Origin: CAZUCE01 sp964619265
GTDB lineage: Bacteria; Planctomycetota; UBA1135; GCA-002686595
Assembly: GCA_964619265.1 (NCBI GenBank)
Contig: CAZUCE010000015.1
Span: forward strand, 1 to 64,000
Direction of reading: 5' to 3'
Length of the DNA stretch: 64,000 nt
The translations under genes were made by a program, and so were the position numbers. Position 1 is the first letter of the stretch, and each line of letters opens with the position of its first letter. Shown piece by piece: positions 27,482 to 35,753 of the stretch. Below the pieces are notes generated by a model. The model made no database searches. It was not told the DNA's origin and saw only the letters and a program-made list of their open reading frames with translations.

Positions 27482-28470
27482 AGCGCGCTTTTCTCGTCTG
27501 CCCTGGACGCGGCTCCTACGTCGAGCGCTCCATGCGCACCCTGAGCGCGGACGACCCGCTGGTCGCGTCTGCAGAACAGCTGCGCGCCGAGTTCGAACTC
27601 GAACCGCTGCTGGCCCTCGACGGCGCCGAGAAGTTCGAGGCCGCCCGCCACCTGCGTCCGGCCAATGTCTCCGCGTTGATTTACGTCATCTCGATGATCG
27701 ACGCGCGTGCCGCGGCCCTGCAACACCGTCCCGTCGCTGTCGCTGGAAACTCCATGGGCTGGTACACGGCCCTCGCCGTCGCCGGCTCGCTGTCGTTCGA
27801 AGACGGCTTCCGCCTGGTTCAAGGCATGGCCCTGGCCCAGGAAGAACACCCCGAAGGCGGCCAGATCCTCTACCCCATCTGCGATGAGAACTGGAAAGTC
27901 GATCCCGACCGCCGTGCGGCCATCGACCACCTGCTCGACGACCTTCCGAACCTGGCCTTCCCTTCGATCCACCTGGGCGGGTTCGCTGTGCTGGCCGGCA
28001 CCGAACAGGGCGTTCGGGAGTTGCAGCGCCGCCTTCCAAAGATCACCCAGAACGGCACGCCCTACCCGCTGCGGCTCCAGCAGCACGGCCCCTACCACAC
28101 TCCGCTGGTCGAACCGGTTTCACAGGCCGCCCGTGAACGACTCGCCGGCCTCGAGTTCAGCGCGCCGCGCGTTTCGCTGATCGATGGTGCCGGTCGCATC
28201 CACACGCCCTGGTCCGCATCGACCGAACAACTGCGCACGTACACCTTCGGCGAACAGGTCACCGCCCCTTACGACCTGACTGCATCCCTGCGCGTCGGGT
28301 TGCGCGAGTACGCACCCGACCGCATCGTCCTGCCCGGCCCCGGCAACACGCTGGGCGGCATCGTCGGTCAAGCCCTGGTCGCCGAGGGTTGGCAAGGCGT
28401 GAAGGACAAAGCCGACTTCACCAAACTCCAAGCTTCCGGCGAGCCGCTCGTCGAATCGATGCGGCGCTAG
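27478..28470 (+). CDS. malonyl-CoA-ACP transacylase-like acyltransferase
   Basis: 330 aa. FabD/PKS acyltransferase-type fold: FLVCPGRGSYVERSM at the N-terminus (P-G-x-G-S), nucleophile GNSMGWYTALAVAG, and the active-site His in LQQHGPYHTPLVEP. The PGRGS variant and the internal region between the nucleophile and the His differ from standard FabD, so the acyl donor need not be malonyl-CoA. The start is TTG at 27478 in a TTGA overlap with the E1 stop. Co-translation suggests it handles an acyl group produced by, or feeding, the E1 enzyme. Confidence 0.8.
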   Translation: MKRAFLVCPGRGSYVERSMRTLSADDPLVASAEQLRAEFELEPLLALDGAEKFEAARHLRPANVSALIYVISMIDARAAALQHRPVAVAGNSMGWYTALAVAGSLSFEDGFRLVQGMALAQEEHPEGGQILYPICDENWKVDPDRRAAIDHLLDDLPNLAFPSIHLGGFAVLAGTEQGVRELQRRLPKITQNGTPYPLRLQQHGPYHTPLVEPVSQAARERLAGLEFSAPRVSLIDGAGRIHTPWSASTEQLRTYTFGEQVTAPYDLTASLRVGLREYAPDRIVLPGPGNTLGGIVGQALVAEGWQGVKDKADFTKLQASGEPLVESMRR

Positions 28471-28488
28471 CGTTCCGATCGCCGGTCG

Positions 28489-29418
28489 CTACGCGCTGGC
28501 CCAGATCGAAACGGCGAGATCGCAGCCCGGCAGCTCGCGGCCGTCCAGCGAGGCGCCCAGGAACGGCTCGCGGGGTCCGTAATCGCCGAACAGCGGAACG
28601 TAACCGAACCCGTCGTAGGCGCCGGCGAGTGCGGCGGTGGGCGGGATACGGAGCCTGGCGGCAAACGAGCGGCCGAAGGTGTCTTCGAGCGGCGCAAAGC
28701 GCAGCGGCAGGTGGCCGCCAAGGGTTGGTGGCGACGCTGAGAGCTCGACCGACCGGATCGGTGTGGCACTGGAGACGTCCAGGTCTTCGGGCCAGATCGG
28801 TTGGCGGGCGTAGGGTTCCGCGAGCGATTCGGGCAACTCGTAGAGATCGAGGTGGACAGGCCCTGGATTGCGTGGAAGCTCGGTGAGGATCGCCAATCCA
28901 GAAAATCGCTCCCGCGAGCAGGCGATGATTCTCTGGTGGAGCTTGCCGGTGAGTCGATCGCGTCCGTAGTCGTTGGGCCGGCCGGTGACCCCACGTGCGA
29001 TCAGGTACGTGGAGGCGCTGGTCCCCAAAAGTCCAAGCTCGAGGTCGCCCGCCGGCACTTCCAGGTCCGGGAGGTCGAAGCGAAGGGCGCGAATTCCTCG
29101 GTGCAACCAGGGACCTGGATTGCCGAAGAACGGTCCTTCGAGCCGGCCAGGGAAGCGGAGAAACAGCTCGGCGTGCGATTCGTCGGCCTCGGTCGCGAGG
29201 GCAAAGTCCACCCGCCGCAGGCGAAGTGCGGGGACGCGCAGCCGCTGGGTCAAGGGGATGCGCTCTTGCAGCCGGCCGGTTCGCAGCAGAAGCGGTCGAT
29301 CCCGATGCGCGATGACCGGCTCGCTTTGCAAGGCGGTGCGGGCCCAACGGGCACCGAGCGCGGCGCCCGCGACGGCCGCTGCGGATCCGAGCAACAGCTC
29401 CCGGCGAGAGGGGCTCAT
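28489..29418 (-). CDS. exported protein with Tat-like signal, unknown function
   Basis: 309 aa. N-terminus MSPSRRELLLGSAAAVAGAA has a twin arginine followed by a hydrophobic stretch, like a Tat signal peptide (SRRELLL). The mature part is beta-rich with no family I recognise; features include LRFPGRLEGPFFGNPGPW and DYGRDRLTGKLHQR. It lies in an ATGA overlap downstream of a multispanning membrane protein, so the two probably act together. Convergent with the acyltransferase, 18 nt away. Confidence 0.6.
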   Translation of the reverse strand: MSPSRRELLLGSAAAVAGAALGARWARTALQSEPVIAHRDRPLLLRTGRLQERIPLTQRLRVPALRLRRVDFALATEADESHAELFLRFPGRLEGPFFGNPGPWLHRGIRALRFDLPDLEVPAGDLELGLLGTSASTYLIARGVTGRPNDYGRDRLTGKLHQRIIACSRERFSGLAILTELPRNPGPVHLDLYELPESLAEPYARQPIWPEDLDVSSATPIRSVELSASPPTLGGHLPLRFAPLEDTFGRSFAARLRIPPTAALAGAYDGFGYVPLFGDYGPREPFLGASLDGRELPGCDLAVSIWASA

Positions 29419-30782
29419 CGCTCCACTCCCAGCGGCCCGTAGGTGAATGCGAATCCATGCCAGAAAAACAGCGTGAAGATCACCGCGAGAACGGCGAGTC
29501 CGCGGGCGCGATTCCCCAAGCGAGCGAACAGGGCGAGGTAACCCGCGCACCACAACACCGCGAAGGCCGGGAGCGCCGGATGCAAGTAGCGCGCAGCTGC
29601 TGCTCCACGGCCGATGACCGCGGCTAGCTGGAGCCCGGCGAGGCTGACGCCAAGAAATAGAGCGAATCGTCCGAATCCCCACGCCCGCCGCCACCCAAGG
29701 ACAACCCAACCAAGTCCACCGAGACCGAGCGCGCCGAGGAAGATCTGCAGTCCAGGTGCAGGCAGGGTTCGCGAGCCCCAGGCGAAGGCGCCGGCCGCAG
29801 TTCGGATGAGCTCGTGGGAATTTTCGAGGGAGAAACTCTGCTGCAATCGCCCCAGCGCCCCCGCGAAATTTTGGGGAACCACCGGGCCATTCCAGAGGGC
29901 AAGCGTGAACAAGCCAGCCAACAACACGGCTCCGCCGGTGACCGCAGCCAAGAACCGCCAATTCCAGCGATCCGCTGACCGGTGCAGCCACAGGCCGGCG
30001 AGAGCCAGCGGACCCACCCAAGCGGTCACGGCCGTCGATTTCACGAACGGCGAGGCCGCCGCGAACACCAGAGTCATCAGCACCGCGAATCGACTGCCGG
30101 TGCGATGGGCCCGCAGCGCGGATAGCAGCGTCAAGGCGACGAACCCGTTGGCAAGCACATCGGGGTTCACCGTGGCGGCTTGCCGGGCGTGCATGGGCCA
30201 CAGCGCCACGATCAGCCCGGGAAGCCCGGGATTTTCCAGGCCCATCGCTTCGGCAAGCGAGAAGGCCGCAAACACAACGACCAGATAGGCAACCAACGAC
30301 AGCAAGCGCGCAAAGCGCAGGCGGTCAACCGGGGCTTCGGCGGGACACAGGCCGAGCCATGCTCCGGTGAGCAAACGGTAGGCGGGCGGTTGTTGCATGC
30401 CGGTGATGCCGAGTTGAATCGCATCGAAGGACCGAGCCCCGCGCGGATCTTCGGCCCAGTCCACCCGCGAATAGACCCCCTCGCGATCGAGCGCGGTGAG
30501 CAGGCGCTCTTGCCCCTGCCGAACCTCCTCGATCGACGCGCTCGGAGTGCACTCAAGGACCTGCACCAAAGACAGCGGTACTTCGAGGCGGCGCGGCCGG
30601 TCATAGCTCTTGTGGAATGCGGGGAGGTGTCCGTTTGCGACCAGCTCCGCAGCTTCCAGATGCCACGGTTCGTCCTCGCCCATGAATGGCGGCAGCCAAA
30701 TCTGATGGGCGACGCCAACCAAAAGGGCCACCGCTAGCAACCAGCGCGGGAAGCGGCGGGATTCTCGTAGGGCAGCGGGCAT
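29415..30782 (-). CDS. multispanning membrane protein, GT-C/DUF2142-like
   Basis: 455 aa with about 10-11 transmembrane segments. After the first span the segment WLPPFMGEDEPWHLEAAEL has the acidic D-E pair and following His typical of the first periplasmic loop in GT-C glycosyltransferases and DUF2142 proteins. A soluble loop (about 70-130) follows. It likely transfers or modifies polyprenyl-linked sugars, but the enzyme activity is an inference. ATG at 30782; divergent from the lipoprotein gene at 30863. Overlaps the Tat-like protein gene by 4 nt. Confidence 0.75.
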   Translation of the reverse strand: MPAALRESRRFPRWLLAVALLVGVAHQIWLPPFMGEDEPWHLEAAELVANGHLPAFHKSYDRPRRLEVPLSLVQVLECTPSASIEEVRQGQERLLTALDREGVYSRVDWAEDPRGARSFDAIQLGITGMQQPPAYRLLTGAWLGLCPAEAPVDRLRFARLLSLVAYLVVVFAAFSLAEAMGLENPGLPGLIVALWPMHARQAATVNPDVLANGFVALTLLSALRAHRTGSRFAVLMTLVFAAASPFVKSTAVTAWVGPLALAGLWLHRSADRWNWRFLAAVTGGAVLLAGLFTLALWNGPVVPQNFAGALGRLQQSFSLENSHELIRTAAGAFAWGSRTLPAPGLQIFLGALGLGGLGWVVLGWRRAWGFGRFALFLGVSLAGLQLAAVIGRGAAAARYLHPALPAFAVLWCAGYLALFARLGNRARGLAVLAVIFTLFFWHGFAFTYGPLGVER

Positions 30783-30862
30783 CGGTCGTTCGAGCCGAGG
30801 GGAATGCCGACCGGGCTGCCGGCTTCCCTGGACCAAAGGGCTCCATGGCAAAATAGCGCCCC

Positions 30863-31360
30863 ATGAGTCGTCCTCCTCTCCGCCGCCAGCTTCGGCTTCT
30901 CCCGCCCGCCGCCACGACGCTTCTCGCGGCCGCTGCCCTTGCTGCCTGCGCCCCGGGTCGCGCAAGTCTCGATCCCCGGCGAGCTCTAGATTCAGCAACG
31001 CAAATCGAGCTTGCCCGACTGGAGTTCGCCTCGGGCGGCTCGGCAGTGCTGCTGACCGCTCCGACCGTGCCCTCCGGCAGATCGGCCCTCGAAGCGACCT
31101 TCGTCGTCCGCGCTCCCGCGGCCCACCCACTCGTCCGTTTCGAAGCGGTGATCTTCGTGGACCAAAACGGAGACCAGCAACAAGGCGCGGACGAACCGGC
31201 TTGCGCGAGCAGGTGCCGCGAGGCCGCCGGCTCCCTCGGCCGGGTCCACCGCTTGCTGCTCTCCGCCAGCCCAGGGGACCGCCTCCAGTTCCATGCCCGG
31301 GCTGAATTGGCCGGTGGCGAGGTCTTGGAACGTCTTGGGCAACTCCAAAACCCGTTCTAG
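30863..31360 (+). CDS. small lipoprotein, unknown function
   Basis: 165 aa. Signal peptide with lipobox in TTLLAAAALAACAPG (Cys about residue 30). The remaining 135 residues contain FEAVIFVDQNGDQQQGADE, a Ca-loop-like acidic stretch, and a beta-rich pattern. No family recognised. Separated from the downstream acyltransferase by about 195 nt on the same strand. Confidence 0.7.
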   Translation: MSRPPLRRQLRLLPPAATTLLAAAALAACAPGRASLDPRRALDSATQIELARLEFASGGSAVLLTAPTVPSGRSALEATFVVRAPAAHPLVRFEAVIFVDQNGDQQQGADEPACASRCREAAGSLGRVHRLLLSASPGDRLQFHARAELAGGEVLERLGQLQNPF

Positions 31361-31555
31361 CCCCGGAGTCCCAGCCCAGGGTCGCCGGTGTCCCCCGTAC
31401 TTGGTTTGGCGAATGCGAGACCGCACGCCGGCCTCGCCCAAGCTCCGGTTCGAGCGAGGCCGAGCCCTTGGAGCGATCCCCATCCAAGGAGCGCCCATTT
31501 GGGACCGAATCGTCCTGTTCGCAGGCCGGTTCCGGTGCCTATCCTCCTCGGAGCG

Positions 31556-32854
31556 ATGCGCGCTTTCTTCACGGGACTGTTCCGCCTGGTCACACGGATT
31601 CTGTACCGGATCCGTTTGTACGGCGAGAAGGTGCCCGACGACGGACCGCTGCTCGTGGTGGCGAACCATCCGAACGGGCTGGTCGATCCCGCGCTGCTGC
31701 TGCACACCACGCGGCGTCCGATTCGATTCCTAGGCAAGGCCCCGCTGCTCTCGATCCCGGTTCTCGGTTGGATCATGGACCGGATGGGGGTCGTCCCGAT
31801 CTACCGCGCCCAGGATGGATTCGACACCACGGCCAACGCCAAGGTCTTCGATGCGGTCTATCGCGCGCTCGAGGCGGGCGACCTAATCAGCCTGTTTCCC
31901 GAGGGGATCAGCCACAACGAGCCGGAATTGCAGAAGCTCAAGACCGGCGCCGCACGCATGGCCCTCGGGACCGACCCGCGCCCCGCAGGCGAGGTTCGCA
32001 TCATTCCGGTTGGTCTGGTGTACGCCTCCAAGGGGACCTTTCGCAGCCGCGTCACCCTTTGGATTGGCGAACCGGTGGATGCCCGTGATCTACGCGAGCT
32101 CCACGCTCGCGACGAACGAGCGGCCGTACTGGCGCTCACCGATCGCATCGGTGAAGCTCTTCAGCGCTCCACAATTTCCGTCCAAGACAAGGAGGATCTT
32201 CCGCTCCTGGCCCTGGCCGAACGCATCTGGAAACCGGCCGAGGGGGCCGGTCGCGTCGAGCGGATGGCCGGGCTGGCCCGCGGCTGGCATGCCTACCAAG
32301 AGCGCGAGCCGGTTCGTTCCGAGCGCCTGCGGGAACGAATCGAGGAGTTCCGGAGAGCGATTGCCAAGCTGGGAGTTTCGCCTGGCCACCTGGATGTGGC
32401 CTACACTCCGGGCCGCGTCGCGACCTTTGCGCTCACTGCACTCGCCGAAGCCGCCCTCGGGCTGCCGCTCGCGTTTCTTGCGATCGTGTACTGCGCGGTC
32501 CCCTACCAGCTTGTGAAGTGGACGGTCCGGATCGGCAAGCCAACCGCCGACATCGTCGCCACCATCAAGGGCCTGTCCGGCCTGGTGTGGTACCCGCTGT
32601 GGCATGCGGTGATCTCCATTCTCGTGGCGCTGTGGCTTGGCCCGTGGCCCGCCCTGGTGCACTTTGTGTTCGCACCTCCGGGGTGCTGGCTAGGGGTTTG
32701 GTTTTGGGAACGTCACAGCGCAGCCCTGCGAGAGGCTTGGGTGTTTTCCCGTATCGCTCGTGGCGAGCGCCTGCGCCGCAACCTCACGCAACAGCGCGAC
32801 AGGATTGCAACGGAGATCGATGCGATCGCTGGAGATCTTGGCGAAATTCGCTAG
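31556..32854 (+). CDS. PlsC-type phospholipid acyltransferase
   Basis: 432 aa. Glycerolipid acyltransferase domain: block I LLVVANHPNGLVDPALLL (catalytic His with the H-x5-D spacing of the yeast GPAT/Gat-like subgroup rather than H-x4-D), block II-like GKAPLLSIPVLGWIMDRMG, block III SLFPEGISHNEPEL, then IIPVGLVYASKGTFRS. The C-terminal 140 residues hold three or four membrane segments (FALTALAEAALGLPLAFLA, VISILVALWLGPWPALVH). ATG at 31556 follows a GGAG at about 31550, which decides against the longer frame from 31388. Probably acylates glycerol-3-phosphate or lysophospholipid at the membrane. Confidence 0.88.
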   Translation: MRAFFTGLFRLVTRILYRIRLYGEKVPDDGPLLVVANHPNGLVDPALLLHTTRRPIRFLGKAPLLSIPVLGWIMDRMGVVPIYRAQDGFDTTANAKVFDAVYRALEAGDLISLFPEGISHNEPELQKLKTGAARMALGTDPRPAGEVRIIPVGLVYASKGTFRSRVTLWIGEPVDARDLRELHARDERAAVLALTDRIGEALQRSTISVQDKEDLPLLALAERIWKPAEGAGRVERMAGLARGWHAYQEREPVRSERLRERIEEFRRAIAKLGVSPGHLDVAYTPGRVATFALTALAEAALGLPLAFLAIVYCAVPYQLVKWTVRIGKPTADIVATIKGLSGLVWYPLWHAVISILVALWLGPWPALVHFVFAPPGCWLGVWFWERHSAALREAWVFSRIARGERLRRNLTQQRDRIATEIDAIAGDLGEIR

Positions 32855-32951
32855 CGAGTTAGGCAGACTCCCCAGCTTGAGCGGATGCGTGGCAAACAGC
32901 CGCGCACCGCGGACCCTCCCTGACATGCGGCCCCACGGTTCTGCACATCTC

Positions 32952-35753
32952 ATGCATCGGACAAGTTTCACAGCCTCCTCGGCTCTCGCACGTTCTTCGG
33001 TCGCCTTGCTCGGCACCGCGTTCTTGCTCACCGCCTGCGGTGGCGGCGGCGGAGACGACGGCGGAGGAGCCGTGGTCAACCTGAGCACGCTCTCCGGACG
33101 CGTCAACGCGCCCGGCGGGGCCGGCCTGCCCGGCGTCACGGTCCGCTTCGAAGACGCCAGCACGCTGACCGACGGCAGCGGTTCGTTCCTGATTCCGAAT
33201 GTCGGCATCCTGCCTACCGGCAGCTACACGGTTGAGATCGATGGATCCACCGCGACAGCGACCGGCAGCTTCCCCGATCTCGAGGTGCTCGTCGATTTGG
33301 TCGCGGGCGTTTCCGACGCTTCTCTCTCTCAAGTCGTCACCTTGCCGGACTTGGCCAGCGCCGAAGCTGGCAACCAGTCGGTCACGGTCGACGCCATGGG
33401 CGCAACGCTCGATCCGATCGCTCTCGACGGACCGGACGGTGACATCGAACTGGACGGTGCGATCGGCACGACGATCACCGTGGACGGATCGCCGGCCAGT
33501 ATCGGCGTCGACCTGAACGTGACTCCGGTGATCCCCTCCGAGGTTCCCATGCCCCTTCCGGACGGCCTGATCGGCTCGTCGTTCGTCACGATCCAACCCG
33601 GCAACGGCACATTCCGTCAACCAGACGGCAGCGGGCTCGACGTCCTTCTGCCCAACGACGGTGGCCTGCCCGTCGGTGCCCTGGTCGACATCTGGTCCTT
33701 CGATCACGACGACGCCGCCTGGGTCAACCGGTCTTCCGAAACCGAAGTTCAAGGCGAAGTCATCGATTTGGGCGGCGGCCAATCCGCGGTCCGCGCCCTG
33801 GGCGTCATCACCGAAGGCGGCTGGCACACACCCGCTATCCCGATCGACCCGGCCTGCGCCACGGACATCGCCGGCCGTGTGGTCGATGGCGAAGGCCAGC
33901 CGCTAGCTGAAGTCTCCGTGTTCACGACCCTCGGGCAGTTCGTGACCACGGACGCCGAAGGCCAGTACCTGATCGAAGACGTCGCCGCCTACGACCTGGG
34001 ATCCGTGGACTGCACGCCGATTGGCCTCGGGGTTCGTGCGGCCACGCCGCCGCTGCTGGGCTCGGTCACCAGCTCGCTCGTTTCCATTCTGGCTGGGGAC
34101 ATCGTGCCGGGCGGAGTCACCAACGCGGCCGACATCGTCCTCACCGTGCCCAGTACCGGATGTGTTTCCGGCATCGTGAACGGCGACCTCGCCGATCCCA
34201 ATGCCCCGGTCACCATCGCGGGTCCGGTCAACACCACCGCAGCGCTCGGGGCGAGTGGGACTTTCTCTGCCTGCGCCCTCGAAGCCGGCGACTACTCGGC
34301 AAGCGTGCTGTTCGCGGGCGACGACGCCCCAACAGCCGTGCAGTTCGCGGTGATGGAGGGCGAGGTCACCACCGTCACCCTCCAATCGGTGGTGGGAGCC
34401 GGCTCGGATACGATCACCGTTTCGGTGCGCGAGTTCGAACCTACGCCTGACACCGAGGCCATGCCGGTCGAAGGCGCCCAGGTGTTCCTGCGCGGTACGG
34501 ACCTCGCCTCAGAGGCTGGGCTCCTTCAAATCACGAACGCCTCCGGCTTGGCGGTCTTCGAGAACGTCAATGGCCCCTATGAAGTTACCGCCTGGGCCGA
34601 ACAGGTCATCCCGAACCCCTTCGGAGACACCGTACTGCGGCAGGCCACGACCGTGGTCGAGGTGGACCCGGACGATGGGCGGATCGAACTCAACTTGCTG
34701 TTCGACTTGGAGGATGACCCGATTGCGGGCGACGCCAACTTGAGTGGCTCGATCCTGAACAACCCCGGCGCCTGCCCGGTCGACTTGGTCGTTTCGGACC
34801 GCTCGTTCACAGCGGATAGCTTCTCGGATGGAACCCAAGGGGAAACCAACACCTACAGTTTCGCGGTTCCCTCGGGCGCGGAGCTCGACCTGTTCGTGAA
34901 CGTCCGCTGTCCCGGCGGCTCGACCGACACAAGTTCGGCCGGCTTCGTGCTCTCGATTCCCGCCCTCTCTGCCGGCGAAGATCGCGTACTCGATATCGAT
35001 CTCAACGATCCGAACTTGGTTCCGTTCGACGTGCCCGCCACGTTCTCGGTGACCGGCGAGGCGTCCGCACCGAGCGTCTCTCGCAGTGGCGACATCAGCC
35101 TGTTCGATCCAAGTACCGGCGTCTCCGGCAGGGTCTCGCTCTACTCCCAGACGGACACACCCTTGCCTTCGTCGGTTGACTTGCCTGTTCTGGCGAGCGG
35201 GCCCTTCGCGAATTTTGAGGCCCGGCTCGAAGTGCTCCATCAGGGCTCTGGCGACGACGAGTTAGACCTGTTTAGCCAAATCAGTCGCGAACTTGTGAGC
35301 GCTCCGACCCAGGGCGCCATCGCGATCGAGCTGCTTGAGCTCCCGGTTCTGCTGTCGCCGACCGGAGTCCTTACGACTGCACAGCCCGGCGGACTCGCCT
35401 TTGCCTTCTCGCCCCCGGCGGCCGATGTGACCTTGGCCGGTTTCGAGACCCTCATCCTGGGCGGCTTCACGCTCGGCGACGATGGCCCCGGATTCCTGAG
35501 CGGGACCGCGACGAGTTGGTCGATCAACCTGCGGGAGGGTTCGACGTCCTTCGCGTTGCCGCCGGTCGCCGAGCAGATCCTCCAGCCCGGCGAGTACGTG
35601 GGCGTGCTCGGCGCACTACGCTCGAGCGATCTCAGCTTCGACTACGAGGAAGCCTTCACCAACGACTTGAATTTTGCCCCGCTTGGGTTCCAATCCGATC
35701 CCGACCTGTTCCTCTCCAGCAACATCAGCTTCTCCTTGGAGATCACCGAGTGA
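32952..35753 (+). CDS. large surface lipoprotein with carboxypeptidase-regulatory-like domains
   Basis: 933 aa from the ATG at 32952 (an ATG at 32925 is possible). Lipobox in LLTACGGGGGDDGGG, then Gly/Asp linker. Two carboxypeptidase-regulatory-like (beta-sandwich) units are visible: LSGRVNAPGGAGLPGVTVRF near residue 45 and DIAGRVVDGEGQPLAEVSVF near residue 303, plus another, VEGAQVFLRGTDLASEAG. Very acidic and low in Lys, consistent with export in a marine organism. Function unknown; likely a cell-surface structural or binding protein. Its 3' end overlaps the convergent sulfatase-fold gene by 11 nt. Confidence 0.85.
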   Translation: MHRTSFTASSALARSSVALLGTAFLLTACGGGGGDDGGGAVVNLSTLSGRVNAPGGAGLPGVTVRFEDASTLTDGSGSFLIPNVGILPTGSYTVEIDGSTATATGSFPDLEVLVDLVAGVSDASLSQVVTLPDLASAEAGNQSVTVDAMGATLDPIALDGPDGDIELDGAIGTTITVDGSPASIGVDLNVTPVIPSEVPMPLPDGLIGSSFVTIQPGNGTFRQPDGSGLDVLLPNDGGLPVGALVDIWSFDHDDAAWVNRSSETEVQGEVIDLGGGQSAVRALGVITEGGWHTPAIPIDPACATDIAGRVVDGEGQPLAEVSVFTTLGQFVTTDAEGQYLIEDVAAYDLGSVDCTPIGLGVRAATPPLLGSVTSSLVSILAGDIVPGGVTNAADIVLTVPSTGCVSGIVNGDLADPNAPVTIAGPVNTTAALGASGTFSACALEAGDYSASVLFAGDDAPTAVQFAVMEGEVTTVTLQSVVGAGSDTITVSVREFEPTPDTEAMPVEGAQVFLRGTDLASEAGLLQITNASGLAVFENVNGPYEVTAWAEQVIPNPFGDTVLRQATTVVEVDPDDGRIELNLLFDLEDDPIAGDANLSGSILNNPGACPVDLVVSDRSFTADSFSDGTQGETNTYSFAVPSGAELDLFVNVRCPGGSTDTSSAGFVLSIPALSAGEDRVLDIDLNDPNLVPFDVPATFSVTGEASAPSVSRSGDISLFDPSTGVSGRVSLYSQTDTPLPSSVDLPVLASGPFANFEARLEVLHQGSGDDELDLFSQISRELVSAPTQGAIAIELLELPVLLSPTGVLTTAQPGGLAFAFSPPAADVTLAGFETLILGGFTLGDDGPGFLSGTATSWSINLREGSTSFALPPVAEQILQPGEYVGVLGALRSSDLSFDYEEAFTNDLNFAPLGFQSDPDLFLSSNISFSLEITE

